Positions 1 through 8,536 of a stretch of DNA of 43,922 nt are shown piece after piece. Origin of the DNA: Candidatus Obscuribacterales bacterium (lineage in GTDB: Bacteria; Cyanobacteriota; Vampirovibrionia; Obscuribacterales; Obscuribacteraceae); assembly GCA_019747875.1 (NCBI GenBank), contig JAIEQI010000123.1:1-43922 (forward strand). The letters are read 5' to 3'. A program made the position numbers and the translations under genes. How positions within the stretch are numbered: the stretch's first letter is position 1; each line of letters starts with the position of its first letter. The notes below the pieces were generated by a model that was given only the letters and a program-made list of their open reading frames with translations, did not search any database and had not been told where the DNA came from.

Positions 1-217
1 ACTGTATTGTATAGTTATTGTGCCCCAAAAAGCAAAAGCTCAAACATATGCTGAGCAATTGCTATAGGCCAAGCTGCGAGAACATGGAATCGGGATGCAG
101 CAAGCTTTTAACTGACAGGGGAGGATCACCATTGCCGCAGCAGCATTGTTCATATAAATTGCAGACAGGTATCGATGGTAGATCGCTGCACGACCGTGTA
201 AAGCGAGGAACTATCAC

Positions 218-994
218 ATGCCAGATTTTATTGCCAAACCAGAAGACAGCTCCCACTTATTGACAGAGCAAGCTCAGCAATATTCGACAGCGGATAAACT
301 GCGAATGGAGGCAGATCTCCTGAGCAGTGGAATAAGACAAGGCTTCATGAACCGAGCACAAGATGCTTGGGACAACAAGGCTGCGACCGCTTTGGAGTTT
401 GGCACCGCCGCCATCATTGGTGGTGCCCTGACGGCTATGCATCAAGCCGGTGGACGATGGGGCGTAGCCGCTAAGTTTGCGACTTATGGACTAATAGGCG
501 TTGCCGTTGGAGATGTAGCCAGCCGTGTGGCCCCGACGGCGATGGCAATGCACGATACCTGGAATGATCCAAGCAAATTCGAAGCAAACCAATCAATTGT
601 TGCAAACCGCCTCGGCTCCGCCTTCTTTGATTATCCGCTAATGGCGGCAGGCGGACTTGCCGGATCCGCAACTGCGGCTCGACTCATACCACACTTTGCA
701 AAACCTGTTACTTTTCAAAATTCAATCAGAGAACCGGGATTTCAACCGTGGAATGAACCAAACCTTCTATCCAGTGAAGCCAGAGGAATAATCGCAGACA
801 TAAAAGGAACAAATGTCGGGCTGAGGAACCAGCTGCCAGCAGCGATCACAGAGCAGCTAAAGATGCCAATGAGCTTCCGCATTGAACAAGCAACAACAAC
901 ACGGCTAATGCCTATTGTTCCAATAAGCTCTTCTGAAATCAAAATGAACAATCCGAAGTTCGACCCGAAAACATTCATCAAGACTATGAAATAA
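218..994 (+). CDS. Hypothetical protein with the hydrophobic N-terminal domain of the local trypsin-like proteases
   Basis: A 258-aa protein of unknown function. Residues ~28-160 align by eye with the N-terminal parts of the two trypsin-like proteins at 29977-31233 (minus) and 36948-38321 (plus). All three have a basic-acidic start (KLRMEADLL here, KREADVLL and RREAELFS in the others), then Ala/Gly-rich hydrophobic stretches, then a D-x-W motif (HDTWNDPSK, compared with TDSWESGNK and LDTWNSKHN). An N-x-S/T-x-V-A-N/E segment follows, then F-x-D and a second Gly/Ala-rich hydrophobic stretch. The hydrophobic stretches could be membrane-associated. The C-terminal ~100 residues have no protease motifs and are not recognised. 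The ATG follows GAGGAA at a reasonable distance. It could be a truncated or domain-only member of the family. Gene reality is likely and function unknown. Confidence 0.75.
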   Translation: MPDFIAKPEDSSHLLTEQAQQYSTADKLRMEADLLSSGIRQGFMNRAQDAWDNKAATALEFGTAAIIGGALTAMHQAGGRWGVAAKFATYGLIGVAVGDVASRVAPTAMAMHDTWNDPSKFEANQSIVANRLGSAFFDYPLMAAGGLAGSATAARLIPHFAKPVTFQNSIREPGFQPWNEPNLLSSEARGIIADIKGTNVGLRNQLPAAITEQLKMPMSFRIEQATTTRLMPIVPISSSEIKMNNPKFDPKTFIKTMK

Positions 995-1176
995 AAGGAC
1001 AGCTGCTACATTGCAGCAGTAGCGCGTAAGCAATTTCGTGTCAGATTATAGCCTGATGCCATGAGGAGAAACCACTTCTCGGACAATTGATCTGGCTTGA
1101 CGCGTCAAGCTATGGATTGGAGCGGCTACCAAGATGGTATATTCTCCAAATCACTCAATCTAAATGGAGTTGTACA

Positions 1177-2748
1177 GTGAAATTTCCTCGCTGCAGCGGC
1201 GTGCTCTTACATCCGACCTCATTGCCAGGTCCTTACGGAATAGGGGATCTTGGCGAAGATGCCTATCGATTTGCTGACTTTCTTGCAGATTCTGGACAAC
1301 ATTTATGGCAGCTCCTGCCACTGGCACCGACAGGTTTTGGTGACTCCCCGTATCAGTGCTTCTCCGCTTTCGCTGGCAATCCACTATTGATCAGTCCGGA
1401 TAAGCTAGTTGAGCAGGGTCTGCTCACGGAAGCAGATTTGCAACCGATTCCACGCTTCACAACAGAGAAAGTCAACTTCGGCAAAGCAATCGAATACAAA
1501 AAGAAGTTGCTAGGCATTGCGTTCGACAATTTCAAATCGACCACCGATACGAGCCTGCGTGCAGACTTCCTGGGATTTTGCAACAAGCATTCATCATGGC
1601 TCGATAACTATGCTCTATTTCGCGTAATCAAAGAAGAACACAATGGTGCTTCATGGGACGTTTGGCCAAAGGAACTCTCCAAGCGTGACAAAACCGCTTT
1701 GTCTCAGATAGAAGAGCGCTTGCAGGACCCAATCGAAGCCGAGAAGTTTTACCAGTATCTTTTCTTCAAGCAATGGGCAGCATTGCGTGATTATTGCCAC
1801 AGCAAGAAGATCAGAACGATTGGTGATACTCCAATCTTTGTCGCATATGACTCGGCGGACGTGTGGGAACACCCAGAGATTTTCAAATTAGACAGCGAAG
1901 GGAAACCGACTGTAATTGCCGGCGTTCCACCAGATTACTTCAGCGCGACTGGTCAATTATGGGGCAATCCGCTCTATGACTGGGACGCAATGAAGAAAGA
2001 CAATTACAAATGGTGGATTGATCGATTCAGAGCTATGCTCGAACTCGTAGATATCGTGCGAATCGATCACTTTCGTGGCTTCGCTGCTTGTTGGGAAATT
2101 CCCGGCGGGGACAAAACAGCTCAGCGCGGACGCTGGGTAGAAGTGCCTGGGCGCGATTTCTTCAAAACCTTGAATGACGAACTCGGAGATCTTCCAATCA
2201 TTGTTGAGGATCTTGGAGTTATAACCCCAGACGTAGAAGCTTTGCGAGATGACTTCTTTTTCCCAGGCATGAGAGTGCTTCAAATGGCATTTGGAACTGA
2301 TGCATGCAATATTGACCTCCCTCATAATCATGTCAAAAACGCAGTCGTTTATACAGGCACCCACGACAATGACACTGCCAATGGCTGGTTCAATAGTAAA
2401 GCCGGCGCTGGATCTACCCGCGACGCTTCACAGATTGAGATTGAAAGACACCGCTGCATGCGATACTTCAAAAGCAACGGTAAAGAAATCCACTGGGATT
2501 TCATTGAGGCGGCATATGCATCTGTTTGCGATATCGCCATTGTGCCATTGCAAGACATTCTCGGCTTAGGGTCCAAATCCAGAATGAATCTACCCGCAAG
2601 CACCGAAGGGAACTGGACCTGGCGATTTAAGTCGGATGCGCTAACTGAGGAACTAGCAGGCAAGCTGAAGGATATGATTGTTTTCTACGGCAGGGACAAC
2701 GCACTAAATATGGTGCCTGTTTCTCAAACCGCAAAAACCCACGCTTAG
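1177..2748 (+). CDS. malQ: 4-alpha-glucanotransferase (amylomaltase, GH77)
   Basis: Cytoplasmic disproportionating enzyme that transfers alpha-1,4-glucan segments between maltodextrins or to glucose, in glycogen/maltodextrin metabolism. The 523-aa protein has the usual length for bacterial MalQ. It opens with the family signature SGVLLHPTSLPGPYGIGDLG. The GH77 catalytic residues are visible: the nucleophile Asp in RIDHFRG (D297), the acid/base Glu in VEDLG (E344) and the transition-state Asp in GTHDND (D397). A longer reading frame extends upstream from a TTG at 1087. The GTG at 1177 is preferred because GGAG lies 8 nt before it and the family similarity begins right there. The gene stands alone between a hypothetical gene and a convergent minus-strand cluster. 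The start codon is the only real uncertainty. Confidence 0.95.
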   Translation: MKFPRCSGVLLHPTSLPGPYGIGDLGEDAYRFADFLADSGQHLWQLLPLAPTGFGDSPYQCFSAFAGNPLLISPDKLVEQGLLTEADLQPIPRFTTEKVNFGKAIEYKKKLLGIAFDNFKSTTDTSLRADFLGFCNKHSSWLDNYALFRVIKEEHNGASWDVWPKELSKRDKTALSQIEERLQDPIEAEKFYQYLFFKQWAALRDYCHSKKIRTIGDTPIFVAYDSADVWEHPEIFKLDSEGKPTVIAGVPPDYFSATGQLWGNPLYDWDAMKKDNYKWWIDRFRAMLELVDIVRIDHFRGFAACWEIPGGDKTAQRGRWVEVPGRDFFKTLNDELGDLPIIVEDLGVITPDVEALRDDFFFPGMRVLQMAFGTDACNIDLPHNHVKNAVVYTGTHDNDTANGWFNSKAGAGSTRDASQIEIERHRCMRYFKSNGKEIHWDFIEAAYASVCDIAIVPLQDILGLGSKSRMNLPASTEGNWTWRFKSDALTEELAGKLKDMIVFYGRDNALNMVPVSQTAKTHA

Positions 2749-3047
2749 AAAAAACCAGGTTTTCACCGCTTCCCGATTCAGTCAAATCCGAAAAAAGTTC
2801 CGCGTCGAATTTCAAAAAGTGAAAGGAAAGTAGCTTTTCGAATTGATTCTGAGTTGGTCCGTAAGCGATGATTTCAAAGCCGACAGGGATACGACACTAC
2901 TCGTACTACAATCAATCGCACATCGATCCAAAAGAAAACCCGGGAAGAAACCGAGGAGAAGTCGAGCTATGCTCAACCTCTCCTCAAGTCTCAAGGTTCA
3001 GACCCGCGCTCTAAACTCGGCGCAGTATCCGAATCACAGCGAAGTGA

Positions 3048-3248
3048 TCAGCAGTTGCAACCGCAACCCTTCTCCTTCGAACTGCAAGCACACTCCTTGT
3101 TGCACTTGCAGTTGCCGGCGGCCTTCGGCTTGGAAGAGCCCGGCTTGTCGCCAGCGCCCTTCTTCATCTTCTCGATTGCCTCGGCGTTCTGCTTGCGGGC
3201 CCACTCTTCCTCGAGTGCGCGGCCGCGATTCTTCAGTCCGTCGCTCAT
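3048..3248 (-). CDS. Cys-rich metallothionein-like mini-protein
   Basis: A 66-aa protein in two parts. Residues 1-30 are a charged helix (LKNRGRALEEEWARKQ and on), resembling a widespread short-protein helix of the LxxRxxALEExxFxK type that I know only as uncharacterised. After a Gly/Ser/Lys linker, residues 47-66 contain seven cysteines in CxC and CxxxCxC spacing (C47, C49, C53, C55, C62, C64, C66), which suggests metal or iron-sulfur binding as in metallothioneins. The start ATG is preceded by GAGAGGGT. It is the last gene of a minus-strand group with the genes at 3316-3657 and 3686-3994, and shares their GC-rich codon use. Metal binding is inferred from the cysteine spacing only. Confidence 0.8.
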   Translation of the reverse strand: MSDGLKNRGRALEEEWARKQNAEAIEKMKKGAGDKPGSSKPKAAGNCKCNKECACSSKEKGCGCNC

Positions 3249-3315
3249 GTTTATACCCTCTCAGGTGATGAGCCGATTGAGCGGCTCAGGATTGAACTAA
3301 AAAGCTAGCCCGAGG

Positions 3316-3657
3316 TCACGGATAAATCGTGACGCCCATGCTGCGCTCCACGTAGTCGCACGGAATCGGGCTGAGTTCGCCGAAACGTGCGATCAGGAGT
3401 CCGCCGGCCGAACAGTTGGCTTCGAAGGCATAGAGCGCTTCGGTGCCCTTCGGCTGACCCGGCAGATAGGCGGTTTGCAACGAGCCTTTGATCTGCTTGA
3501 AGCAGTGCCAGGGAAGGCGCAGCTCTTGCAGTCCGGGCTTGTCGTCCCGCTTCAGGTCGCGGCAGATGATCAGGATCTGACCGACATGCGCGATCACACC
3601 CTTGCTGTCCCACTCTCCGTCGAGATTGACGAAGACGAAACGATTCTTGCCTTGCAT
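3316..3657 (-). CDS. Hypothetical protein, 113 aa
   Basis: Not recognised. It is a soluble mixed-composition protein with no signal peptide or membrane segment, beginning MQGKNRFVFVNLDGEWD. It contains three cysteines (in IICRD, WHCFK and ANCSA, with a fourth near the C-terminus in PCDYV). The pattern of alternating hydrophobic residues suggests a beta-rich fold. The ATG is preceded by GGAGAATAATA, a good ribosome site. It lies 28 bases downstream of the membrane protein gene ending at 3686 and ~70 bases upstream of the Cys-rich mini-protein, on the same strand with similar codon use, so the three are probably cotranscribed. An overlapping minus-strand frame of 102 aa is its shadow. Confidence 0.75.
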   Translation of the reverse strand: MQGKNRFVFVNLDGEWDSKGVIAHVGQILIICRDLKRDDKPGLQELRLPWHCFKQIKGSLQTAYLPGQPKGTEALYAFEANCSAGGLLIARFGELSPIPCDYVERSMGVTIYP

Positions 3658-3685
3658 TATTATTCTCCGTTAGTCGCCGCGAGAT

Positions 3686-3994
3686 TTACTGCATCTTCAC
3701 GGTGAGGGTGAGGAAGCCAAACAGGGCTACCCCAGCCCAAAGTAGGCCGCTGTATGCGAAGCCGCCGAACACTGCGCCGATGAAGCACAATACAGCAGCC
3801 GCCAGGCAGACCTTCTGCAACGCATCGTCGGATTGACGCGGCCATGCGAAGCTGCACAGAAGCGCAGCGCCGCTCATTAGAGCGCCCCAGATTGCGGTGC
3901 CGAGAAACAGCGTCAGTGCGATACCTGCCGAAAGCAGGATCCAATACGCTTTGCGAAAGAACGTTTGCATTGTTGTTTTCTCTGTTCTAGTCAA
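3686..3994 (-). CDS. Small membrane protein, 102 aa, probable TTG start
   Basis: Four hydrophobic stretches are visible: WILLSAGIALTLFLGTAIWG, GALMSGAALLCSFAW, VCLAAAVLCFIGAVFGGFAY and LLWAGVALFGFLTLTV. This is consistent with a small integral inner-membrane protein with three or four helices and short loops. No family is recognised. The TTG start at 3994 is chosen because a full AAGGAGGT lies exactly 5 nt before it. The first ATG (nine codons in) would sit about 30 nt away from that site and has no site of its own. It is the first gene of the minus-strand cluster running to 3048. It may anchor or accompany the 113-aa and Cys-rich proteins, but no function is proposed. Confidence 0.75.
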   Translation of the reverse strand: MTRTEKTTMQTFFRKAYWILLSAGIALTLFLGTAIWGALMSGAALLCSFAWPRQSDDALQKVCLAAAVLCFIGAVFGGFAYSGLLWAGVALFGFLTLTVKMQ

Positions 3995-4506
3995 TGCTCA
4001 CCTCCTTCCACTCTCGAAAAAACCAAACAGCAAGTATTCCCGCCCACAAGATAGTGGTCGTGAATGGTTACTGAATACGCTGTTGCTGCTTGGTGTTTTC
4101 TAAATGAGTTGAGAAAGAGATCGAATTGACTTCGACATCCTAGAAACCTAGAGATCAGATCTCAAATGTAAACGTCCATTGCGAGGAGCCTCTGAAGCAC
4201 TGCAAACACTATATTCAGGGCCACACTTAGTTCGATAAGGCCTCGATCAGCCCTGCCAAACTGAGACAGTTTTTAGTTCCGTGAACTTATGAAAGCCGCA
4301 TCCCGGCGGTTCTCAAGGGGGATCCAGGACAACAAGTACGCAAGCTCACACGAGCACTTGCCATCCCGATCTTTGTTAGCTCGCTGCAATGTAACGCCGC
4401 AACGCCAGCACCCATGGGGTCTACCCCCAAGATGTAAGGATGCAAAGGTACGAGGTCGCCAAGCGTGTTATTATCGCCAGCCTTCCCCGGAATCAGGAAT
4501 AAAGAA
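3995..4506. other. Intergenic region between divergent genes
   Basis: About 510 bases between the minus-strand small-membrane-protein gene and the plus-strand MBOAT gene. It must hold both promoters, but no convincing -35/-10 pair was found. The frames at 4287-4534 on either strand have no ribosome sites and unlikely composition. A short GGGG-TCTA-CCCC hairpin occurs near 4417-4430. The 3' end carries AGGA at 4495-4498 before the GTG start at 4507. Confidence 0.5.
4000..4007 (-). promoter_or_regulatory. Strong ribosome binding site deciding a TTG start
   Basis: On the minus strand the octamer AAGGAGGT, fully complementary to the 16S rRNA anti-Shine-Dalgarno core, lies 5 nt upstream of the TTG at 3994-3992. 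It supports TTG over the in-frame ATG at 3970-3968. Confidence 0.75.
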
Positions 4507-5982
4507 GTGCTGTTCAATAGTTTCACCTATCTGATTTTCCTACCACTTGTGGTCGCGCTGCACTGGGCTCTGCCGCCACTTGGAAGACGCATCCTGCTGC
4601 TAATAGCCAGCTACGTCTTCTACATGCATTGGATGCCGACCTATGGACTTCTGATCCTGGCATTGACGCTGGTCAACTTTTACTTTGGAATTGCACTGGA
4701 TCGCTGGGCGCAGCAGAAGAAGCAGATCTTGCTTGCCGCACTGATCTTCAATTTGGGAAGTCTTTGCTTTTTCAAATACGCAGATTTACTATTAAAGTCT
4801 GTATGGAACACGCTGCATCTTGCCACTGATTTCATTGGCTGGAACACCGGTCTTGCAGCGAACAGTCCGGTCCTCAACATCCTATTGCCACTTGGTATTT
4901 CTTTCTTTACTTTCGAATTCATCCACTACCTTGTTGATGTCTATCGCGGCAGCAAGCCAATGACGAACTTCTTTTGGTTTGCCCTTTTCGCTGCATTTTT
5001 CCCATCTCAAATTGCCGGACCGATTAAACGTTTTCAGGATTTCGATGAGCAGCTAAAGTCAGATCACAAATTCAATCCTGCCGACTTTCGCGAGGGCATG
5101 GGTCTCATCTTGATCGGCTTGTTCAAGAAGATGGTGCTCGGAGACAACCTCGGCCACGTTGTCGCAGTGGGCTTCAATGCTCCAGCCCAGATGGGCACAG
5201 TGGATGCCTGGATCGCAGCCGTTGGATTCACCATCCAAATTTACGTTGATTTCTCCGGCTATACAGACATCGGCAGAGGCTCTGCGCTGTTGTTGGGCTA
5301 CAGACTTCCGGAAAACTTCAACTGGCCGTTCCTGGCTGCCAGCCTGACGGAGTTCTGGAGACGTTGGCATATTTCACTTTCTACCTGGTTGCGCGATTAT
5401 CTCTTCATTCCAATGGGCGGTTCGCGTGTTTCCAACTTCAAACTCAAGCGAAATCTTTTCATCACCATGGCTCTTGGTGGACTTTGGCATGGCGCTGACT
5501 GGCACTATGTGATCTGGGGAATGTTCCACGGAGCCGGTCTGGTAGTTACTAAAGACTGGACTGATTTCGTCAACCGCACTCCAGCCTTGAGCCGCTTGCG
5601 AAGCCACGCTTTGTGGCATTGCTCGGGAGTCGCATTCACTTTCACGTTTTTGATCTTCGCCTGCATTTTGTTTAGAGCCAGTGACGTGCCGCAAGCATTA
5701 CATGTCGCCAGCCGCATGTTCACCCTGGCTCCATCAGAAGGCGTGGTCCATGCCTTCTTAACCTCAACGCTTCCTTTCTCCCTATCAGTTTATGGGGCGT
5801 TCTTAGCTTCGCAAAAGCTGGCTGAGTTGGCTGAGAAAAGGAAACTTCCCGTTCTTTTGCCGGCTATCACTTATTGGAACGGCTCACTTCCTACAAGGCT
5901 AGCCGCTTATGTGAGCATCGGACTGATGATAATGGGATTTGCACCTGAAGAAGTAGCTGCTTTCATCTACTTCCAATTCTAA
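4507..5982 (+). CDS. MBOAT family O-acyltransferase (AlgI-like)
   Basis: A 491-aa polytopic inner-membrane enzyme of the membrane-bound O-acyltransferase family. It probably passes acetyl groups across the membrane for O-acetylation of an exported polysaccharide. It begins LFNSFTYLIFLPLVVALHW, the standard N-terminus of AlgI-type proteins. Family landmarks follow: ISFFTFEFIHYLVDVYRG, FFPSQIAGPIKRF, the histidine in TEFWRRWHISLSTWLRDY (H288), and the catalytic histidine in GGLWHGADWHYVIWG (H328). The GTG start at 4507 is chosen because the family N-terminus begins exactly there with AGGA 8 nt upstream. The longer frame from 4465 has no site. The SGNH hydrolase gene follows after 37 bases, a common pairing for this family. 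The polymer that is modified cannot be told from the window. Confidence 0.93.
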   Translation: MLFNSFTYLIFLPLVVALHWALPPLGRRILLLIASYVFYMHWMPTYGLLILALTLVNFYFGIALDRWAQQKKQILLAALIFNLGSLCFFKYADLLLKSVWNTLHLATDFIGWNTGLAANSPVLNILLPLGISFFTFEFIHYLVDVYRGSKPMTNFFWFALFAAFFPSQIAGPIKRFQDFDEQLKSDHKFNPADFREGMGLILIGLFKKMVLGDNLGHVVAVGFNAPAQMGTVDAWIAAVGFTIQIYVDFSGYTDIGRGSALLLGYRLPENFNWPFLAASLTEFWRRWHISLSTWLRDYLFIPMGGSRVSNFKLKRNLFITMALGGLWHGADWHYVIWGMFHGAGLVVTKDWTDFVNRTPALSRLRSHALWHCSGVAFTFTFLIFACILFRASDVPQALHVASRMFTLAPSEGVVHAFLTSTLPFSLSVYGAFLASQKLAELAEKRKLPVLLPAITYWNGSLPTRLAAYVSIGLMIMGFAPEEVAAFIYFQF

Positions 5983-6019
5983 CAACGGCACTCCACTGAT
6001 AAAGACCACCGAGAATTCT

Positions 6020-7189
6020 ATGACGATAGCAAGCACAATCGAAAAGAAAGCACAAACACTGCCGCAAGCGCAGACAACCGGCAAGGGCAGGAAACCTTTC
6101 CGCTGGTTTGCAGCAATCGAGTTCTTGCTCGCCCTAAGCGTTGGAATTCTTGCCCTTGAGTCCTTCTGCAATTTTGCAGGCGTAGGCAATGAAGAGTTTC
6201 TGGAACCTGATTCCGAACTCGGAGTACGCCACATTGCAGGAAAGAAAGTCGTGTGGAGATTGGAAGGCTACTCGGATGAGAATCTCAGTTCCCAGGGACT
6301 CCGAGACCGCGAGCATGCGATCAAAAAGCCTTCTGGGGTATATCGCATAGCTTTACTCGGAGATTCCGCAACAGAGGGCATGCAGGTAGCTCTAAATAAG
6401 ACTTACGGATCCGTCCTCGAAAGCATCCTGAACCAGAGAAAGCCAGATGGCAGAAACAGCAAATCGGTGGAGGTAATCAACTTCGGTTGCTCCAGTTATT
6501 CCAATGGACAGGAAATGCTTCAGCTCGAAAAGCAAGTGAAGCAATTCGAGCCCGATCTCGTCATTCTCATGTACAACAGAGGTGACTACATCGAGAATCT
6601 GCGAGATCCGAACACGCTTAAAGCTGAACCCCGGCCATACTTCTACATGGGTAAAGACGGGAAGCTAACACAAGACAACACTATTATGGAAGCAAACAAG
6701 GATAGCTTCGCGCCGAATCCGACAACCGATTTTCTGCGTCGAAATAGCCGCATTTACGGAATCCTCACCCATACAAATTTAACGCTAAGCCTGAATGAAA
6801 TGCTTTATTCAAAGCTTCGAGGATCCATTCTCAAGCTGCTACCAGGCGGAAAGAAGAATTGGAATGTCCAAGCAGTGTACACACACACGGATCCTTGGAG
6901 GATCAGCCAGCAAATATTTGAACGTGTGAACGCTGACTGCAAGGGCATGAATGCAAAGCTTATGCTTGTTTGCTTCCCCAACATTGTCAAAGACAAGGTC
7001 TACGAAGAGCAAATCACTGCCCTGAAAAAGCAAGCCAATTCCTCAGGCTTCTCTTACCTGGATTTATCACCAGACTATCTACAAAGCAAAGATCCAAAGA
7101 CTCTTTTCCTGAAATATCACTTCTCGGACGCAGGTCACGAACTAGCGGCCAAGCGTATTTCAGATATTATCCGGTCCGACATTTTCTGA
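6020..7189 (+). CDS. Membrane-anchored SGNH hydrolase (AlgJ/AlgX-type partner of MBOAT)
   Basis: A 389-aa protein with a cytoplasmic basic N-terminus and one membrane segment (residues ~29-49), then a long exported domain of SGNH/GDSL type. Block I is LLGDSATEG with the candidate nucleophile S116. The C-terminal block is HFSDAGHE with candidate D370 and H373. The middle has VILMYNRGD, in the position of the family's GxND block but not a perfect match. In such operons the SGNH protein usually completes the periplasmic acetyl transfer begun by the MBOAT protein. That role is inferred from the neighbouring gene at 4507-5982. The gene probably shares its transcript and ends before a hairpin at 7311. 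Confidence 0.85.
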   Translation: MTIASTIEKKAQTLPQAQTTGKGRKPFRWFAAIEFLLALSVGILALESFCNFAGVGNEEFLEPDSELGVRHIAGKKVVWRLEGYSDENLSSQGLRDREHAIKKPSGVYRIALLGDSATEGMQVALNKTYGSVLESILNQRKPDGRNSKSVEVINFGCSSYSNGQEMLQLEKQVKQFEPDLVILMYNRGDYIENLRDPNTLKAEPRPYFYMGKDGKLTQDNTIMEANKDSFAPNPTTDFLRRNSRIYGILTHTNLTLSLNEMLYSKLRGSILKLLPGGKKNWNVQAVYTHTDPWRISQQIFERVNADCKGMNAKLMLVCFPNIVKDKVYEEQITALKKQANSSGFSYLDLSPDYLQSKDPKTLFLKYHFSDAGHELAAKRISDIIRSDIF

Positions 7190-7310
7190 GCTGTGCCCGA
7201 TATTAAGGCCGAAGATCGCCTGAAAGACTGATCGCGATCAGATTGAGCGGGTCTTAGCTGGCAAAGCTGGCAAGACGGCGAATCGAGCCAATCGCTTTCG
7301 GAAGATCGAA

Positions 7311-7331
7311 GCCGACAAGATGCCGGCTTTT
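7311..7331 (+). terminator. Probable rho-independent terminator
   Basis: GCCGACA / TGCCGGC (6 of 7 pairs) with loop AGA, followed by TTTT. It lies 122 bases after the SGNH hydrolase gene and just before the convergent gene ending at 7383. The core closely resembles the hairpin at 14445-14461. Confidence 0.6.
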
Positions 7332-7382
7332 AACGATGCCACAAAATATGACGCTTCAAAGATTCTTGATCAGATTGACTAT

Positions 7383-7769
7383 TTACTCTTCTTTCTTTTC
7401 AACATTCTGAAGAGCGTTGTCCATGGCTACGTCTGCCATGTCACCCATGTCACTGCTAGCTTTTTCATTGGCCATCATTGCTTGGATATTTGCATTTTTA
7501 TCGCTTGAAGTTGCATTGTCCAAATCAGAAGACCGCTCAGGTAGCTTACCTTCCTTCTCAAGATTTGCATTCATATCTTTAGCGCTAGCATCGAGCCCCT
7601 TCTGTAGGCTCTCAGAGCCGCCCTGGGCAAACGACCCAAGCGTACTTGCCTGTACTTCGTCTATCATGGCTTTTCCGGACAAAGCTTGTGCAAGCACACC
7701 TTGTTCTTTCGAACCTTCGCCTTTTACATCTGTTGGTGCATCGGCTCTGTTAAATGAAGTCGTAACCAT
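7383..7769 (-). CDS. Hypothetical hydrophilic protein, 128 aa
   Basis: Not recognised. A highly polar, Ala/Ser/Asp/Asn/Met-rich protein without cysteine, signal peptide or membrane segment. Long stretches look helical or disordered (for example QASTLGSFAQGG and NIQAMMANEKASSD). AGGA precedes the ATG by about 11 nt, so the ribosome site is weak to fair. It sits alone on the minus strand, convergent with the SGNH hydrolase gene and ~200 bases downstream of the cytidine deaminase gene. The opposite-strand frame of 124 aa (7417-7791) is richer in hydrophobic residues and has no ribosome site, so I treat it as the shadow. Confidence 0.6.
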   Translation of the reverse strand: MVTTSFNRADAPTDVKGEGSKEQGVLAQALSGKAMIDEVQASTLGSFAQGGSESLQKGLDASAKDMNANLEKEGKLPERSSDLDNATSSDKNANIQAMMANEKASSDMGDMADVAMDNALQNVEKKEE

Positions 7770-7971
7770 CGCCAGTGTTTTCCTATCGTAGTAATTTTCT
7801 GAGGGTTTACTGCCTGACCTTCCCTGCTAAAGTCTAGCCCCCCTATTGAAACATAGCCGAGGGCAATGTCAAGAACTTTTCAACTAAAGACGACACGCAC
7901 AAAGCTATAGACTTGTTGGGTTTTGACGATTCGCTGCGGGATCTTAGGGTCAAAGCAAAGATTAAATCTGA

Positions 7972-8472
7972 TTACTTACCGAGGGCACCCGGGCCGAACA
8001 TATGGGGCAGCAGTTCGGAAATGCTATTCACATGAACCGTTCCATCTGAGCCCTCAACAACTACCCGAATGCTAGCGCCGAACTCCGCAATAAATTGACG
8101 GCAGGCACCACACGGCCAGGCATCCTTGGTCCGTTCGCACACGACCGCAACCGTATCAAACTCTTTGACACCCTCGGATACGGCTTTAACCAAAGCAGTT
8201 CTCTCTGCGCAGATTGTGCATCCATATGAAGCATTTTCGACATTGCAGCCTAAGAATACTTCTCCACTCTTGCTAAGTACCGCACTGCCAACGGGAAACT
8301 CTGAGTATGGCGAATAGGTGAACTGCATTGCCATTAGAGCATGATCTATAAGAAGACGGTCCAGAGACTCACGGTCTGCTGCATCGCCCGACTTCTGCTG
8401 CTTTTCGAAAGCTTTGCGTATAGCTTCTCTGTCCACATTCAGGGACTTGGTTTGTTCTGAATTTGCTGGCAC
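7972..8472 (-). CDS. cdd: Cytidine deaminase
   Basis: Zinc-dependent hydrolytic deamination of cytidine/deoxycytidine to uridine/deoxyuridine, for pyrimidine salvage in the cytoplasm. The 166-aa protein has the short tetrameric-type core: FTYSPYSEFPVGSAV, then GCNVENASYGCTICAERTAL with the zinc ligand C88 and catalytic E90, then the second ligand pair in PCGACRQ (C121, C124). Residues 1-40 are a polar N-terminal extension beyond the usual ~130-aa enzyme. The start is a GTG, and no good ATG precedes the core. The gene lies 64 bases downstream of the Ser/Thr kinase gene on the same strand. A possible -10 box (TATACT on the minus strand, 8526-8521) within that gap could give it its own promoter. 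Confidence 0.93.
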   Translation of the reverse strand: MPANSEQTKSLNVDREAIRKAFEKQQKSGDAADRESLDRLLIDHALMAMQFTYSPYSEFPVGSAVLSKSGEVFLGCNVENASYGCTICAERTALVKAVSEGVKEFDTVAVVCERTKDAWPCGACRQFIAEFGASIRVVVEGSDGTVHVNSISELLPHMFGPGALGK

Positions 8473-8536
8473 GAAATCTCAACTTTCTAAGCGGACCAAC
8501 CACCACCGTCCATTGCAGCGAGTATAACATAAGCGT

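Noticed and set aside
2843..3300. Plus-strand frames of 141 and 81 codons over the Cys-rich gene
   Set aside because: Arg/Ser/Pro-rich composition and no ribosome site. The minus-strand gene has a good site and a coherent two-part protein.
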